From the NCBI GenBank assembly GCA_019428905.1, contig JAHYJN010000030.1:1-34512 (forward strand): a DNA stretch of 34,512 nt, written 5' to 3'. The position numbers were made by a program, and so were the translations under genes. Below the pieces are notes generated by a model. That model saw only the letters and a list, made by a program, of their open reading frames with translations. It searched no databases and was not told the origin of the DNA. The stretch is from Candidatus Brevefilum sp. (GTDB taxonomy: Bacteria; Chloroflexota; Anaerolineae; Anaerolineales; Anaerolineaceae). Positions 7,578 to 15,399 of the stretch are shown one piece after another; positions within the stretch are counted from its first letter, which is position 1; every line of letters begins with the position of its first letter.

Positions 7578-7917
7578 GATAATTTAAGGTTGAGTTTTAA
7601 TTCAAATATTTATAAAAAGTGAAGTTTCACGCAGAAAATTTTCAATCAAAATCTCATTAACAAGTGATGTAGATTAATCAATGAAAATCAAAGGATTGTG
7701 CTCAATTAAGGCCTGCCGATGTTCAGATTTGAAGCTCTAGCCTCACCATGGATGCTTACTTTGATTGGTCGCACCTCCTCAAACAGTCCTGCTACTGAAG
7801 AAGAGGGTGTGTGGTGGGGTGGTAAAGCTACCCTACAGCATACCTTTATTGTGCTTAATGGAAGATGAGGGGTTAGTAGACGAAGTGTCCGCTTACCGGT
7901 AGGGTCCCTGTTGGTGT
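7578..7917. other. Intergenic region with no recognised gene
   Basis: About 340 bp between the promoter of the surface-protein gene and the gene remnant at 7918-8162. No open frame with a ribosome-binding site, RNA gene, strong hairpin or repeat was found. Part of it may be further decayed sequence of the neighbouring remnant. Confidence 0.5.
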
Positions 7918-8162
7918 TTATGTCATTGTCGACGTTTTGGCCGACGGCGGTGTGGGTGTTTTTGTGAATGTTGGAATGGGTGCCAGCGTCGGGGCTGATG
8001 TTGAAGTTGCTGGTTGGGGTGGTGAGGGTGTTACGGTGTCAATCTGCGCTGCCAATCGATTTTCCAACTTATTTGCAACCCCTTTACGCAGGTTTCCTAA
8101 CGTATTCCAAAGATCGAACCAGCGTTGCCCCGATAGAATCAGATTAATTAAAGCAAGAAATT
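7918..8162 (-). pseudogene. 3' remnant of a gene ending in a Pro/Thr-rich tail
   Basis: A minus-strand frame is open from the SDR 5' region to TAA at 7918-7920. It reads like real protein: a hydrophobic LALINLIL piece, then GQRWFDLWNTLGNLRKG, ANKLENRL, and a tail rich in Pro, Thr and Ser (TVTPSPPQPATSTS) typical of other proteins here. There is no in-frame ATG or GTG, and the first TTG is well inside. The frame closes at an upstream TAA within the SDR gene. I read it as the 3' end of a gene whose 5' part was lost. The parent family is not recognised. The boundary at 8162 is approximate. Confidence 0.5.
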
Positions 8163-8186
8163 GATCAAATGATGAAAGGAGTTCGC

Positions 8187-8945
8187 ATGAAAAACTTAGA
8201 ATTTAAAGGCAAGGTCGCCCTGGTTACTGGCGCAGCGGGTGGGATTGGTGAAGCCATTGCCATGACATTTGCCCAAAAAGGCGCCAAGGTGGCTGTGGCT
8301 GATATTGATGAAGAAAATGGCGAATCTGTGGTGGAAAATATCAAAGAGGCTGGCGGTGAAGCCATTTTCTTGAATGTTGACGTTTCGGATGACCAGGCGG
8401 TTATGCAGATGGTCGAGGATACGGTTGCTGCCTTTGGCCGGCTGGATTATGCGGTCAATAACGCCGGGATTGGCGGCGCGCAAGCCAACACGGGTGACTA
8501 TGCCATCGAAGATTGGCTGCAGGTGATCGATATCAACCTAAACGGCGTGTTCTATTGCATGCGCTACGAAATCCCACACATGCTTGAAAATGGCGGCGGT
8601 GCGATTGTCAACATCTCTTCCATTTTGGGGACGGATGCTTTTGAGAAAACGTCCGCATATACCGCATCCAAGCACGGTGTGGTTGGCTTGACGAAAACAG
8701 CGGCCTTAGAATATGCCCAAAAGGGGATCCGGGTTAACTCGGTTGGGCCTGCCTTTATCAATACCCCCATGGTCACCGAGGGCTTTGATGATGAAGCAGT
8801 AGAACAGATCATGGCGCTGCATGCCATGGATCGCCTGGGTGAGCCGCAAGAAGTCGCTGACCTGGTCACCTTCCTGTGTTCTGACAAAGCCTCTTTCATG
8901 ACCGGTGGGTATTACCTGGTGGACGGCGGGTATACAGCCGGTTAA
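8187..8945 (+). CDS. Short-chain dehydrogenase/reductase (classical SDR)
   Basis: NAD(P)-dependent oxidoreductase of 252 residues, the usual classical SDR length. The Rossmann motif TGAAGGIG lies at about 14-21, an acidic patch after strand 2 (VADIDEEN) favours NAD, NNAG is at about 88-91, the catalytic Ser is in NISSIL, and YTASK carries the catalytic Tyr and Lys. The C-terminus SFMTGGYYLVDGGYTAG is typical. The start at 8187 is chosen for AAAGGAG upstream; ATGs at 8169 and 8172 precede that site. The substrate cannot be inferred; relatives include glucose 1-dehydrogenases and 3-oxoacyl-ACP reductases. It is monocistronic with a hairpin downstream. Confidence 0.93.
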   Translation: MKNLEFKGKVALVTGAAGGIGEAIAMTFAQKGAKVAVADIDEENGESVVENIKEAGGEAIFLNVDVSDDQAVMQMVEDTVAAFGRLDYAVNNAGIGGAQANTGDYAIEDWLQVIDINLNGVFYCMRYEIPHMLENGGGAIVNISSILGTDAFEKTSAYTASKHGVVGLTKTAALEYAQKGIRVNSVGPAFINTPMVTEGFDDEAVEQIMALHAMDRLGEPQEVADLVTFLCSDKASFMTGGYYLVDGGYTAG

Positions 8946-8981
8946 GCAGCATGTGCCATTTAATCCACTAATTCTATAAGT

Positions 8982-9015
8982 GGGTTGGCAGGAATTAATT
9001 CTAATCCGCCAACCC
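8982..9015 (+). terminator. Terminator-like hairpin after the SDR gene
   Basis: GGGTTGGC (8982-8989) pairs with GCCAACCC (9008-9015), and the 18-nt interior can pair further (GGAATTA with TAATCC). It starts 36 bp after the SDR stop. The downstream T-tract is weak (TGTATGTTTTA), so termination efficiency is uncertain. Confidence 0.55.
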
Positions 9016-9054
9016 CTGTATGTTTTACTATGTGCTGTCAACTATTATCTTGAA

Positions 9055-9125
9055 CTATCAGCTATCAGCTATCAGCAATGAGCTGCCAGCTAAATACCCC
9101 TGTCCTCGGTCTTCCGTCTTCGGTC
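9055..9125. repeat. Heptamer tandem repeat CTATCAG x3 and adjacent CGGTCTTC-type repeat
   Basis: CTATCAG occurs three times without interruption (9055-9075); on the other strand this reads GCTGATA units. Thirty bp on, CGGTCTTCCGTCTTCGGTC (9107-9125) repeats a second short unit. Both lie in the intergenic space before the stop of the fused permease gene. They resemble short tandemly repeated heptamers known from cyanobacterial intergenic DNA. Confidence 0.6.
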
Positions 9126-9129
9126 ATTC

Positions 9130-12100
9130 TTAATCCTCACTCAAACGCGGGTTTAAGATTCGTTCTAAGGCCAGTCCAAACAGTGTGAAGCCCAGACCGG
9201 TCAGCAGCAGCAGTGCGATCGGCTGCAGCATCCAAAAGCGGGAGCCGAAAATTCCACCGCGTGTGGCTGCTTGGTAGATGACGGTGCCCCAGGTGGGGTA
9301 AAGCATGCGGATGTTAAAGAACCCCAGGGTGGCTTCAAGGAACACAAAGGCCGGGATGAGGATCACCAATTGCGGCACCAAGACCGGGATCAACCGAGGA
9401 ACCATATATTTTAAGATGATGCGGCCATTTTTCGCGCCATACGATTTGGCGGCTTCAATATAGGGTGCGTCTTTGATTTGCAAGAAGGCTGCCCTGAAGG
9501 TCTTGGTTGGTGTGCCAAAGGCGTTCAAGAAGACGTACACGATCAAAATTGTCCACACACTGATGCCCAGGAAGGCGTATGCCATCACGGCGATGGCTAG
9601 GATGGGCAGCACCAGGTTGACGTCGATCAGCCGCTGGACGAGATTATCCACCCAACCGCCAAACCAAACGCCGGTGGCTGCCATGGCCATCGAGATGATG
9701 GTTGTGAACAGCGCACCGCCCAAACCGATCAGGAGGGCAAAAGGCATCCCCCACATGAGGGGCACGGTCAAGTCGCGACGCCAGAAGTCTGTGCCGGAAA
9801 GGCCGTAGACTTGACCCAGCATGACCAATTCAGCCTGGATATGGCTGCCTTCTTCAAAGGTGAACCCATCGATGACCAGCTCATATTGCCCTTGGACGAC
9901 TTTCGGGATGGGCTGGTCTGGATCAGTGAACAGGAGGTAATGGGGCGAATTTTGGGTGATATCCGAGGTATTGAACCAGGCTGCCCAATTGGGGTTGTCG
10001 TTGACCCAGCGTCGATATTGAATGCCATTTTCAAAATCGTAATAAGTGAGGTTCGCCACTTCGGTGGTCTTCAGTTCCAACTCTCGCCCGTCCGGGGTGC
10101 GCCAAAATAGCGAGGCAAAGCCGCGTTTTGCTTCAAAATTACTGCTCAGGTACAGGAAAATTTCAGTGGGAAACGCAACGTAGTCGTAATCAAACTTAAA
10201 GGTGAGAACAGCATTGTTGGTTTCCCCGTTAAGGGGGATGAACTCATAATCAGCGTCACCCTGTTGGCTGTCTAGGATCAGGGTGGAAAGATAATTGCCT
10301 TTAATGAACAGGTTGGTCCAAGCAGGCTTGGCAAGCTTGGGTGCTTGTGGCTGACCGACGAAACCGGATCGTGACCAATCATCACCGATCTTTTCATAGG
10401 GGAGGAAAATAACGGCGTACAGGGAGCCGATGATCAGCATGCCGATGATGCTGAAACCGATGATGGCAGATGGATACCTGGCGATTTCAGCCGCCGCCCG
10501 TTTGAGCCACTTCCAAAACTTGAATCTTTCCATCGGTGGGATGGAACCATCTGCCCTGGTCGTTGGCGTGTCATGATTCCAGTTATTTCCTGCTTGATTT
10601 ATGCTTGTTTTAACCGATTTTTCTGTTTTTGTTTGAAAGAGACGTTTGACAGCCTGCACAAGCTGACCTTTGCGTTTTTTAAGGTGCAGGCTTTTGCTGC
10701 CTTTAGAAAGTCGGATGCGCGGGTCAACGATGACATATACCAGGTCCAGGATCAGGACAATCGAACCCATTAAGTAGGCGAACATGACCACCAGCGAGAT
10801 TGAAATCACCAGGTCCCCCGGGTAAATCGTATCGCCCCACAAATTTGGCAAGCCCCTGACAACATACAGCCATCCCAGGCCAGGCCAGTTGAAGACGACC
10901 TCCAGAGCTAGGGTCATCTGCCAGAAGGTGACGAACAACAGCGAAAAACTGGTGATGACATACGGCAATGAGGGCTTAAGGATGTAATCCTTTTGAAGTT
11001 TACGGTTTGAAATCCCGGTGGCTTTGCCCAATTCGACATAATCTTCAGCTGAAAAGGTGAGGAAAAATGTACGCCAAGAGTAAACTAGGTTGAAAAAAAT
11101 GCTCAAAAAAATAGCGCTAACGGGCAGGACCATGTGGCGCGCCACGATGGCAATATATCCCCAATTTGATTCTGGGGGTAGGTTGCCCACCATACGACCA
11201 GTCGGGAGCAGACGCAGTTCTAAAGCAAAGATTGTGATTAGGATAATCCCATACACCCAACTGGGGATTGAAGATAATGCCGCAAAGAAGGAAAATATTT
11301 TGTCATACCACTTACCGTAATTGCGGGACATGGCTAACGCCAGGGGAAGGCCGATTAAGAATGCCAGTAAGTAAGCTGTGCACACCAGGATCAACGTGTT
11401 GGGTAAGTACTCTAAAATAATCTCGTTTAAACTCATCGATTGCTGCGGACGGAACCAACCCCCAAAGGGGCTGTACTCACCGACGCGTAGGCGACCCCAA
11501 TTGAAGGTTAGTGCGTTGAGCGTCCACTTGAGATGGCGTTGAAATGGCGGCAGGTCCAAACCGAAATCAGCGTTCAATGTCGCCTGTAATTCCTCATAAA
11601 TGATAGCTTGTTCATCCTCAGACAAATCATAGATGAAGGTGTTCTCCCGGTAAAACCGAGAAATTGCAGCCTGAACCTGTTTCTCAATCAGGGCGTCCAG
11701 TTGTGGTGGCTCGGTTGCATAGCCCGTCACAACCGGTCGATTCATGATGTGGATGGTGAAAAATGTACCGATGAAAATGGTCAGCGCAATCAAAATGGCT
11801 TTTTTCCCCATGTGAATCAAGCCGCGGAACAAACCATTTTGAGAGAGCTTCGTCAGCCAGGAAGGTCGAGGGGTAAAGGCTTCAAAGGATCGGGTTTCAG
11901 AGAGGGTGGAAAACGTTTCTTCTTTTAGCGGGTGTGGTGGTGCTAATTCAGATTCGGGTCGCTCACCTGCATGCTGAGTGTGTGCCCAATCCAGTGCTTT
12001 GACCACCCTGGGGTCTTGGGGTGCGATTTCCCGAGCTTTTGCCAGGTAGGTCATGCGGTCTTCAGGTGCGCATAAGCCAGCTAAAAACAGCCAGCCTTCA

Positions 12101-12219
12101 ACGCTCTCAGGATATCTGGCTGTGAGCTGATGGGCGACCAACCAGGCGCGTTTGAGATCACCCTGCCTGAGGTTTTGCTTTATCAGATTGATTAAGGATG
12201 AACTTTGTGCGCTTTGCAT
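9130..12219 (-). CDS. Fused oligopeptide-type ABC permease (DppB-like plus DppC-like) with N-terminal helical-repeat region
   Basis: One 1029-residue chain carries both membrane subunits of a DppBC/OppBC-type importer. Residues 1-80 are helical and TPR-like. A first permease (about 140-500) contains EAA loop EDYVELGKATG (392-402) and ends with the DppB-type DPRIRL (499-504). After a charged linker (505-570), a DppC-like half follows: a first membrane segment (about 585-606), an unusual extracytoplasmic insert (about 610-815), five further segments, and a second EAA loop APYIEAAKSYG (918-928). These permeases are normally two separate genes. No ATPase or binding protein of this family is adjacent, so both must come from elsewhere if it transports. 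The start (ATG 12219) has no clear ribosome-binding site. Substrate unknown. Confidence 0.88.
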   Translation of the reverse strand: MQSAQSSSLINLIKQNLRQGDLKRAWLVAHQLTARYPESVEGWLFLAGLCAPEDRMTYLAKAREIAPQDPRVVKALDWAHTQHAGERPESELAPPHPLKEETFSTLSETRSFEAFTPRPSWLTKLSQNGLFRGLIHMGKKAILIALTIFIGTFFTIHIMNRPVVTGYATEPPQLDALIEKQVQAAISRFYRENTFIYDLSEDEQAIIYEELQATLNADFGLDLPPFQRHLKWTLNALTFNWGRLRVGEYSPFGGWFRPQQSMSLNEIILEYLPNTLILVCTAYLLAFLIGLPLALAMSRNYGKWYDKIFSFFAALSSIPSWVYGIILITIFALELRLLPTGRMVGNLPPESNWGYIAIVARHMVLPVSAIFLSIFFNLVYSWRTFFLTFSAEDYVELGKATGISNRKLQKDYILKPSLPYVITSFSLLFVTFWQMTLALEVVFNWPGLGWLYVVRGLPNLWGDTIYPGDLVISISLVVMFAYLMGSIVLILDLVYVIVDPRIRLSKGSKSLHLKKRKGQLVQAVKRLFQTKTEKSVKTSINQAGNNWNHDTPTTRADGSIPPMERFKFWKWLKRAAAEIARYPSAIIGFSIIGMLIIGSLYAVIFLPYEKIGDDWSRSGFVGQPQAPKLAKPAWTNLFIKGNYLSTLILDSQQGDADYEFIPLNGETNNAVLTFKFDYDYVAFPTEIFLYLSSNFEAKRGFASLFWRTPDGRELELKTTEVANLTYYDFENGIQYRRWVNDNPNWAAWFNTSDITQNSPHYLLFTDPDQPIPKVVQGQYELVIDGFTFEEGSHIQAELVMLGQVYGLSGTDFWRRDLTVPLMWGMPFALLIGLGGALFTTIISMAMAATGVWFGGWVDNLVQRLIDVNLVLPILAIAVMAYAFLGISVWTILIVYVFLNAFGTPTKTFRAAFLQIKDAPYIEAAKSYGAKNGRIILKYMVPRLIPVLVPQLVILIPAFVFLEATLGFFNIRMLYPTWGTVIYQAATRGGIFGSRFWMLQPIALLLLTGLGFTLFGLALERILNPRLSED

Positions 12220-12248
12220 ACAGTGACCAATTCGTAAATGTATTCTTC

Positions 12249-12291
12249 GTCGTTTGATGAAATTCTATAATATCAATCAAGTCGTTTGATG
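12249..12291 (-). promoter_or_regulatory. Direct repeat upstream of the fused permease
   Basis: GTCGTTTGATG occurs at 12249-12259 and 12281-12291, exactly 32 bp apart, or three helical turns. Both copies lie 30-72 bp upstream of the fused permease start, overlapping AT-rich promoter-like sequence (minus strand TATTATAGAAT). This is a plausible binding site for a dimeric activator or repressor. Confidence 0.4.
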
Positions 12292-12529
12292 TTTTCAATG
12301 GGTTTACAATATGATTGTTTTTCACCATTAAAGCCGATCAGGAAGGGCAGTTTCCCTCCTAATATATCATAATTTCCCTGATTTCTTATGGTCATCAGGT
12401 ATTGTTTTTGGATTGAGGTGTGAGCCAGTTTATTAATTGTTTATCATCCATCAACTTGCAAACCCGTGATCCAAAATGATTGACGGGGCAACGAAGATTA
12501 CTGAACACTGGATGTGTGAACGAAATTAA
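12292..12529. other. Intergenic region with no recognised gene
   Basis: About 240 bp, part of a 369-bp gap between the fused permease and the sugar importer. Apart from the direct repeat on its left and the terminator on its right, nothing was identified. Confidence 0.5.
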
Positions 12530-12564
12530 AAAAATCACCGCTTCAAGCTCAAGCGGTGATTTTT
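12530..12564 (-). terminator. Rho-independent terminator of the sugar importer operon
   Basis: Perfect 14-bp stem AAAAATCACCGCTT (12530-12543) and AAGCGGTGATTTTT (12551-12564) with a 7-nt loop. On the minus strand it continues into a run of seven T. It lies 25 bp beyond the permease stop. The opposite strand also has T-rich flanks, so it could work both ways. Confidence 0.9.
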
Positions 12565-12588
12565 GCTTTTATTGAGTATAACTGGATC

Positions 12589-13773
12589 TTAGATGCCACG
12601 CTTACGGGTGGCGACATCGAAGACCACGGCAGCCACAAGGACGGCGCCGCGCACGATATACTGGGTGGAGATATCGATGCCCATTAAGTTCATGCCGTTG
12701 GTCAGTGAGACCATCACGATCGCGCCAATCAATGAGCCAGTCACCTTGCCCACACCACCGGCAGAGGATACACCACCGACATAAGCTGCTGCGATGGCAT
12801 CCAATTCGAACAAGGTGCCCGCGGTTGTTGTGGCTGATTGTAAGCGCGAGGCGTACAGCATCCCGGAGAGTGCGGATAGCATGCCCATCGAGCCGAACAC
12901 AATATAGGTGATCTTGTTCACGCTGATGCCGCTTAGCTCAGCAGCTTCCGGGTTGCCGCCAACAGCATAAATGTGGCGACCCAAAAAAGTTTGGGTTGTG
13001 AGGAAGTGATAAATGAGTGTGACACCTAAAACGATCACGGCGGTCCATGAAAGACCATTGTAACCTGCCAGTACATATGTGATCGCCCCGATCAAGATGA
13101 TCATAAACACCAGTGAGATGATGAACATGTTCCTTGAAGACACATCGAAGTCATACTCAATTTTCTTTTTCCGGCTGCTGATTGAAGAGATAACCATCAA
13201 AACCGCAGCCAGGACGCCGACCAGTAAGGTTACCTTGTGCAGTCCAGGCAGGAAATTCGGCAGGGGTAAATCTGGGACATAACCATTCCCAAGGGCATTA
13301 AATGAAGGATTAGGGATGATAATCGTGCCGGTTTTGAGTGTCACCTGGAGCAGGGCACCGCGATAGATTAGCCATCCTGCCAATGTGGCGACAAAAGCGG
13401 GTATGCCAAAATTTGCGACCATTAAAGCTGTGATCAATCCCGCACCAACACCGAAGATGAGCACCATGGGGATCGCTGCCCAGACCGGGAAGCCCCATTG
13501 GGTTAGCGCGATGGCTGCCACGGCACCCAAAAAACCGGCCAAAAACCCAACTGAAAGGTCAATGTGGCGGATGACAATCACCAGTGTCATCCCGATAGCC
13601 AAAACAGCAATGTAGCCCATTTGACTTAACAAATTGCTGATATTACGAGACGAGATGAACATTCCATCTGTGGCAAAAGTGAATATCAGGAAGATGACAA
13701 ACAGGGCAATATACATCCCATAGTCGCGAATATTCCTTTTTAGATTTTGAGTCAGTTCTTGAAAAAAGGTCAT
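12589..13773 (-). CDS. gguB: Monosaccharide ABC importer permease (GguB/XylH type)
   Basis: Membrane subunit of a carbohydrate CUT2-type importer. The 394-residue protein is strongly hydrophobic with about ten segments. It carries family motifs NISNLLSQMGYIAVLAIGMTLVI, HIDLSVG and, near the C-terminus, the cytoplasmic loop GGNPEAAELSGIS that contacts the ATPase. A basic loop (SSRKKK) splits the two halves, as in GguB/XylH rather than the shorter RbsC. The start at 13773 is chosen for GTGAGGAT upstream; it is 10 bp after the ATPase stop, so translation is probably coupled. It is last in the operon binding protein-ATPase-permease and is followed by a strong terminator. Confidence 0.9.
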   Translation of the reverse strand: MTFFQELTQNLKRNIRDYGMYIALFVIFLIFTFATDGMFISSRNISNLLSQMGYIAVLAIGMTLVIVIRHIDLSVGFLAGFLGAVAAIALTQWGFPVWAAIPMVLIFGVGAGLITALMVANFGIPAFVATLAGWLIYRGALLQVTLKTGTIIIPNPSFNALGNGYVPDLPLPNFLPGLHKVTLLVGVLAAVLMVISSISSRKKKIEYDFDVSSRNMFIISLVFMIILIGAITYVLAGYNGLSWTAVIVLGVTLIYHFLTTQTFLGRHIYAVGGNPEAAELSGISVNKITYIVFGSMGMLSALSGMLYASRLQSATTTAGTLFELDAIAAAYVGGVSSAGGVGKVTGSLIGAIVMVSLTNGMNLMGIDISTQYIVRGAVLVAAVVFDVATRKRGI

Positions 13774-13783
13774 TTTTTTATCC

Positions 13784-15307
13784 TCACATCGTTGCATAGC
13801 GCATTATGATTTCCTGGTCAGCCTCTTTGGTCATTAACTCACCAGTGACAACACCCTCAGAGATCACATAGATTCGATCGGTCATTCCTAATATCTCAGG
13901 CAATTCAGAAGATATCATGATGATGCTCATCCCTTGTTCCACCATCTGATTCATAATAGTAAAGATTTCGAACTTTGCACCCACATCAATCCCACGGGTT
14001 GGCTCGTCTAGGATCATGATCTCTGGTTGAACATACAGCCATTTTGCCAATGAAACTTTTTGTTGATTACCACCACTGAGGTACAAAACCAATTGGTTAA
14101 TGCTGGGCGTTCGGATATCCAGGCTTTCACGGTATTCGCGTGCATCCCTAATTTCAGCATTTTCATCAATTAAGAACCCCCGGTTGAGGATTCGTTTTAA
14201 ATTTGCGATGGTGATGTTGGTTTTAACATCCTGGATCAGGATCAATCCATTCCCTTTGCGATCTTCCGTCACATAAGCCAATCCAGATTTGATGGCATTA
14301 CTCGGTGCAGAAAATCTGACCGGTTCGCCATTAACCAGAATTTCACCTTCGATCTGGTATCCATCTGTGTTGCCGAAGATGCTCTTTGCCAATTCAGTTC
14401 GACCCGCCCCCATCAACCCAGTGATGCCGAGGATCTCACCTTTTTTGAGGTTAATATTGACACCTTTGAGAATTTGGCGCTCGAGGCGCGGGTCATAGGC
14501 ATTCCAGTTCCGAACCTCGAAGATGACCTCACCCACCGGAAGCTCTTCTCTTGGCGGGTAGATATTTTCGATCGACCTGCCAACCATATTTTTGATCAGG
14601 ACGTCTTCATTGACTTCGCCATTGTTGTTATTTAGCGTGATCACGCTCTGTCCATCCCGCAGAATGGTTACCTTATCGGCCACTGACATTACTTCTTGCA
14701 GCTTATGAGAGATCAGGATGGAGGTTACGCCTTCTTTTTTAAGTTCACGCAATAGGAAGAATAAATTCTCACTGTCGGTTTCGTTCAGGGATGAGGTCGG
14801 CTCATCCAGCACCAGGAGCCTGGCTTTTCGACTGAGCGCTTTCGCGATTTCGACCAGTTGTTGCTTACCGATGCCCAGGTGTTTGATCTTCATGGATGGG
14901 TTGACTTCCAGGCGAACTTTCTTGAGAAGATCAACGGTTTGCCTGATCGTTTCGTTGATGTCAACATTGATCCCGCTTCGGATCTCGTGACCCAGGAAAA
15001 TATTTTCATAGACCATCATCTCGGGGACAAGGGCAAGTTCCTGGTAGATGACGGCGATGCCTGCTTTTTCGCTGTCGTAAACGCTGCGGTAGGTTTGAAG
15101 TTCTCCATCCAGGTAAATCTCACCCTCGTAAGACCCGTAAGGATGCACGCCACTCAACACTTTCATTAATGTTGACTTGCCTGCACCATTTTCTCCAACA
15201 AGGCAATGGATTTGTGCGCGTTCAACTTTGAAGCTGACATCATCAAGCGCTTTAACGCCCGGAAACTGCTTAGTGATGTTCTTCATTTCCAGTATTGGAA
15301 CACTCAT
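13784..15307 (-). CDS. gguA: Monosaccharide ABC importer ATPase, tandem cassettes (GguA/XylG type)
   Basis: Cytoplasmic energy subunit of the CUT2 importer, 507 residues with two ABC domains. The first has Walker A GENGAGKST (38-46), Q-loop VIYQE, Walker B LLVLDEPTSSL and H-loop ISHKLQE. Its signature is the usual degenerate LGIGKQQ. The second has the CUT2-typical altered Walker A GLMGAGRTE, with Arg for Lys, a consensus signature LSGGNQQ and Walker B IMILDEPTRG. The start has GGAG five bases upstream. Its first domain is the closest local relative of the ABC half of the kinase at 17912, making it a useful comparison for altered residues there. Confidence 0.93.
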   Translation of the reverse strand: MSVPILEMKNITKQFPGVKALDDVSFKVERAQIHCLVGENGAGKSTLMKVLSGVHPYGSYEGEIYLDGELQTYRSVYDSEKAGIAVIYQELALVPEMMVYENIFLGHEIRSGINVDINETIRQTVDLLKKVRLEVNPSMKIKHLGIGKQQLVEIAKALSRKARLLVLDEPTSSLNETDSENLFFLLRELKKEGVTSILISHKLQEVMSVADKVTILRDGQSVITLNNNNGEVNEDVLIKNMVGRSIENIYPPREELPVGEVIFEVRNWNAYDPRLERQILKGVNINLKKGEILGITGLMGAGRTELAKSIFGNTDGYQIEGEILVNGEPVRFSAPSNAIKSGLAYVTEDRKGNGLILIQDVKTNITIANLKRILNRGFLIDENAEIRDAREYRESLDIRTPSINQLVLYLSGGNQQKVSLAKWLYVQPEIMILDEPTRGIDVGAKFEIFTIMNQMVEQGMSIIMISSELPEILGMTDRIYVISEGVVTGELMTKEADQEIIMRYATM

Positions 15308-15341
15308 GTTTTCTCCAATAACTTTCGTTGATAATCGGTTT

Positions 15342-15379
15342 GTAGAATAGTGATGACCCTTGAGTCATCACTATTCTAC
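15342..15379 (-). promoter_or_regulatory. Intra-operon stem-loop between binding-protein and ATPase genes
   Basis: Perfect 16-bp stem, GTAGAATAGTGATGAC (15342-15357) with its complement at 15364-15379, and a 6-nt loop. On the minus strand no T-tract follows, so it is not a standard terminator. Such hairpins after binding-protein genes commonly protect the upstream mRNA and allow a high ratio of binding protein to membrane subunits. Confidence 0.8.
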
Positions 15380-15399
15380 TTGAATATTAAATCTTGATG

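Noticed and set aside
7937..8164. 75-residue plus-strand frame rich in Gly and Val
   Set aside because: It is the reverse complement of the Pro/Thr-rich tail of the minus-strand remnant, which reads like real protein.
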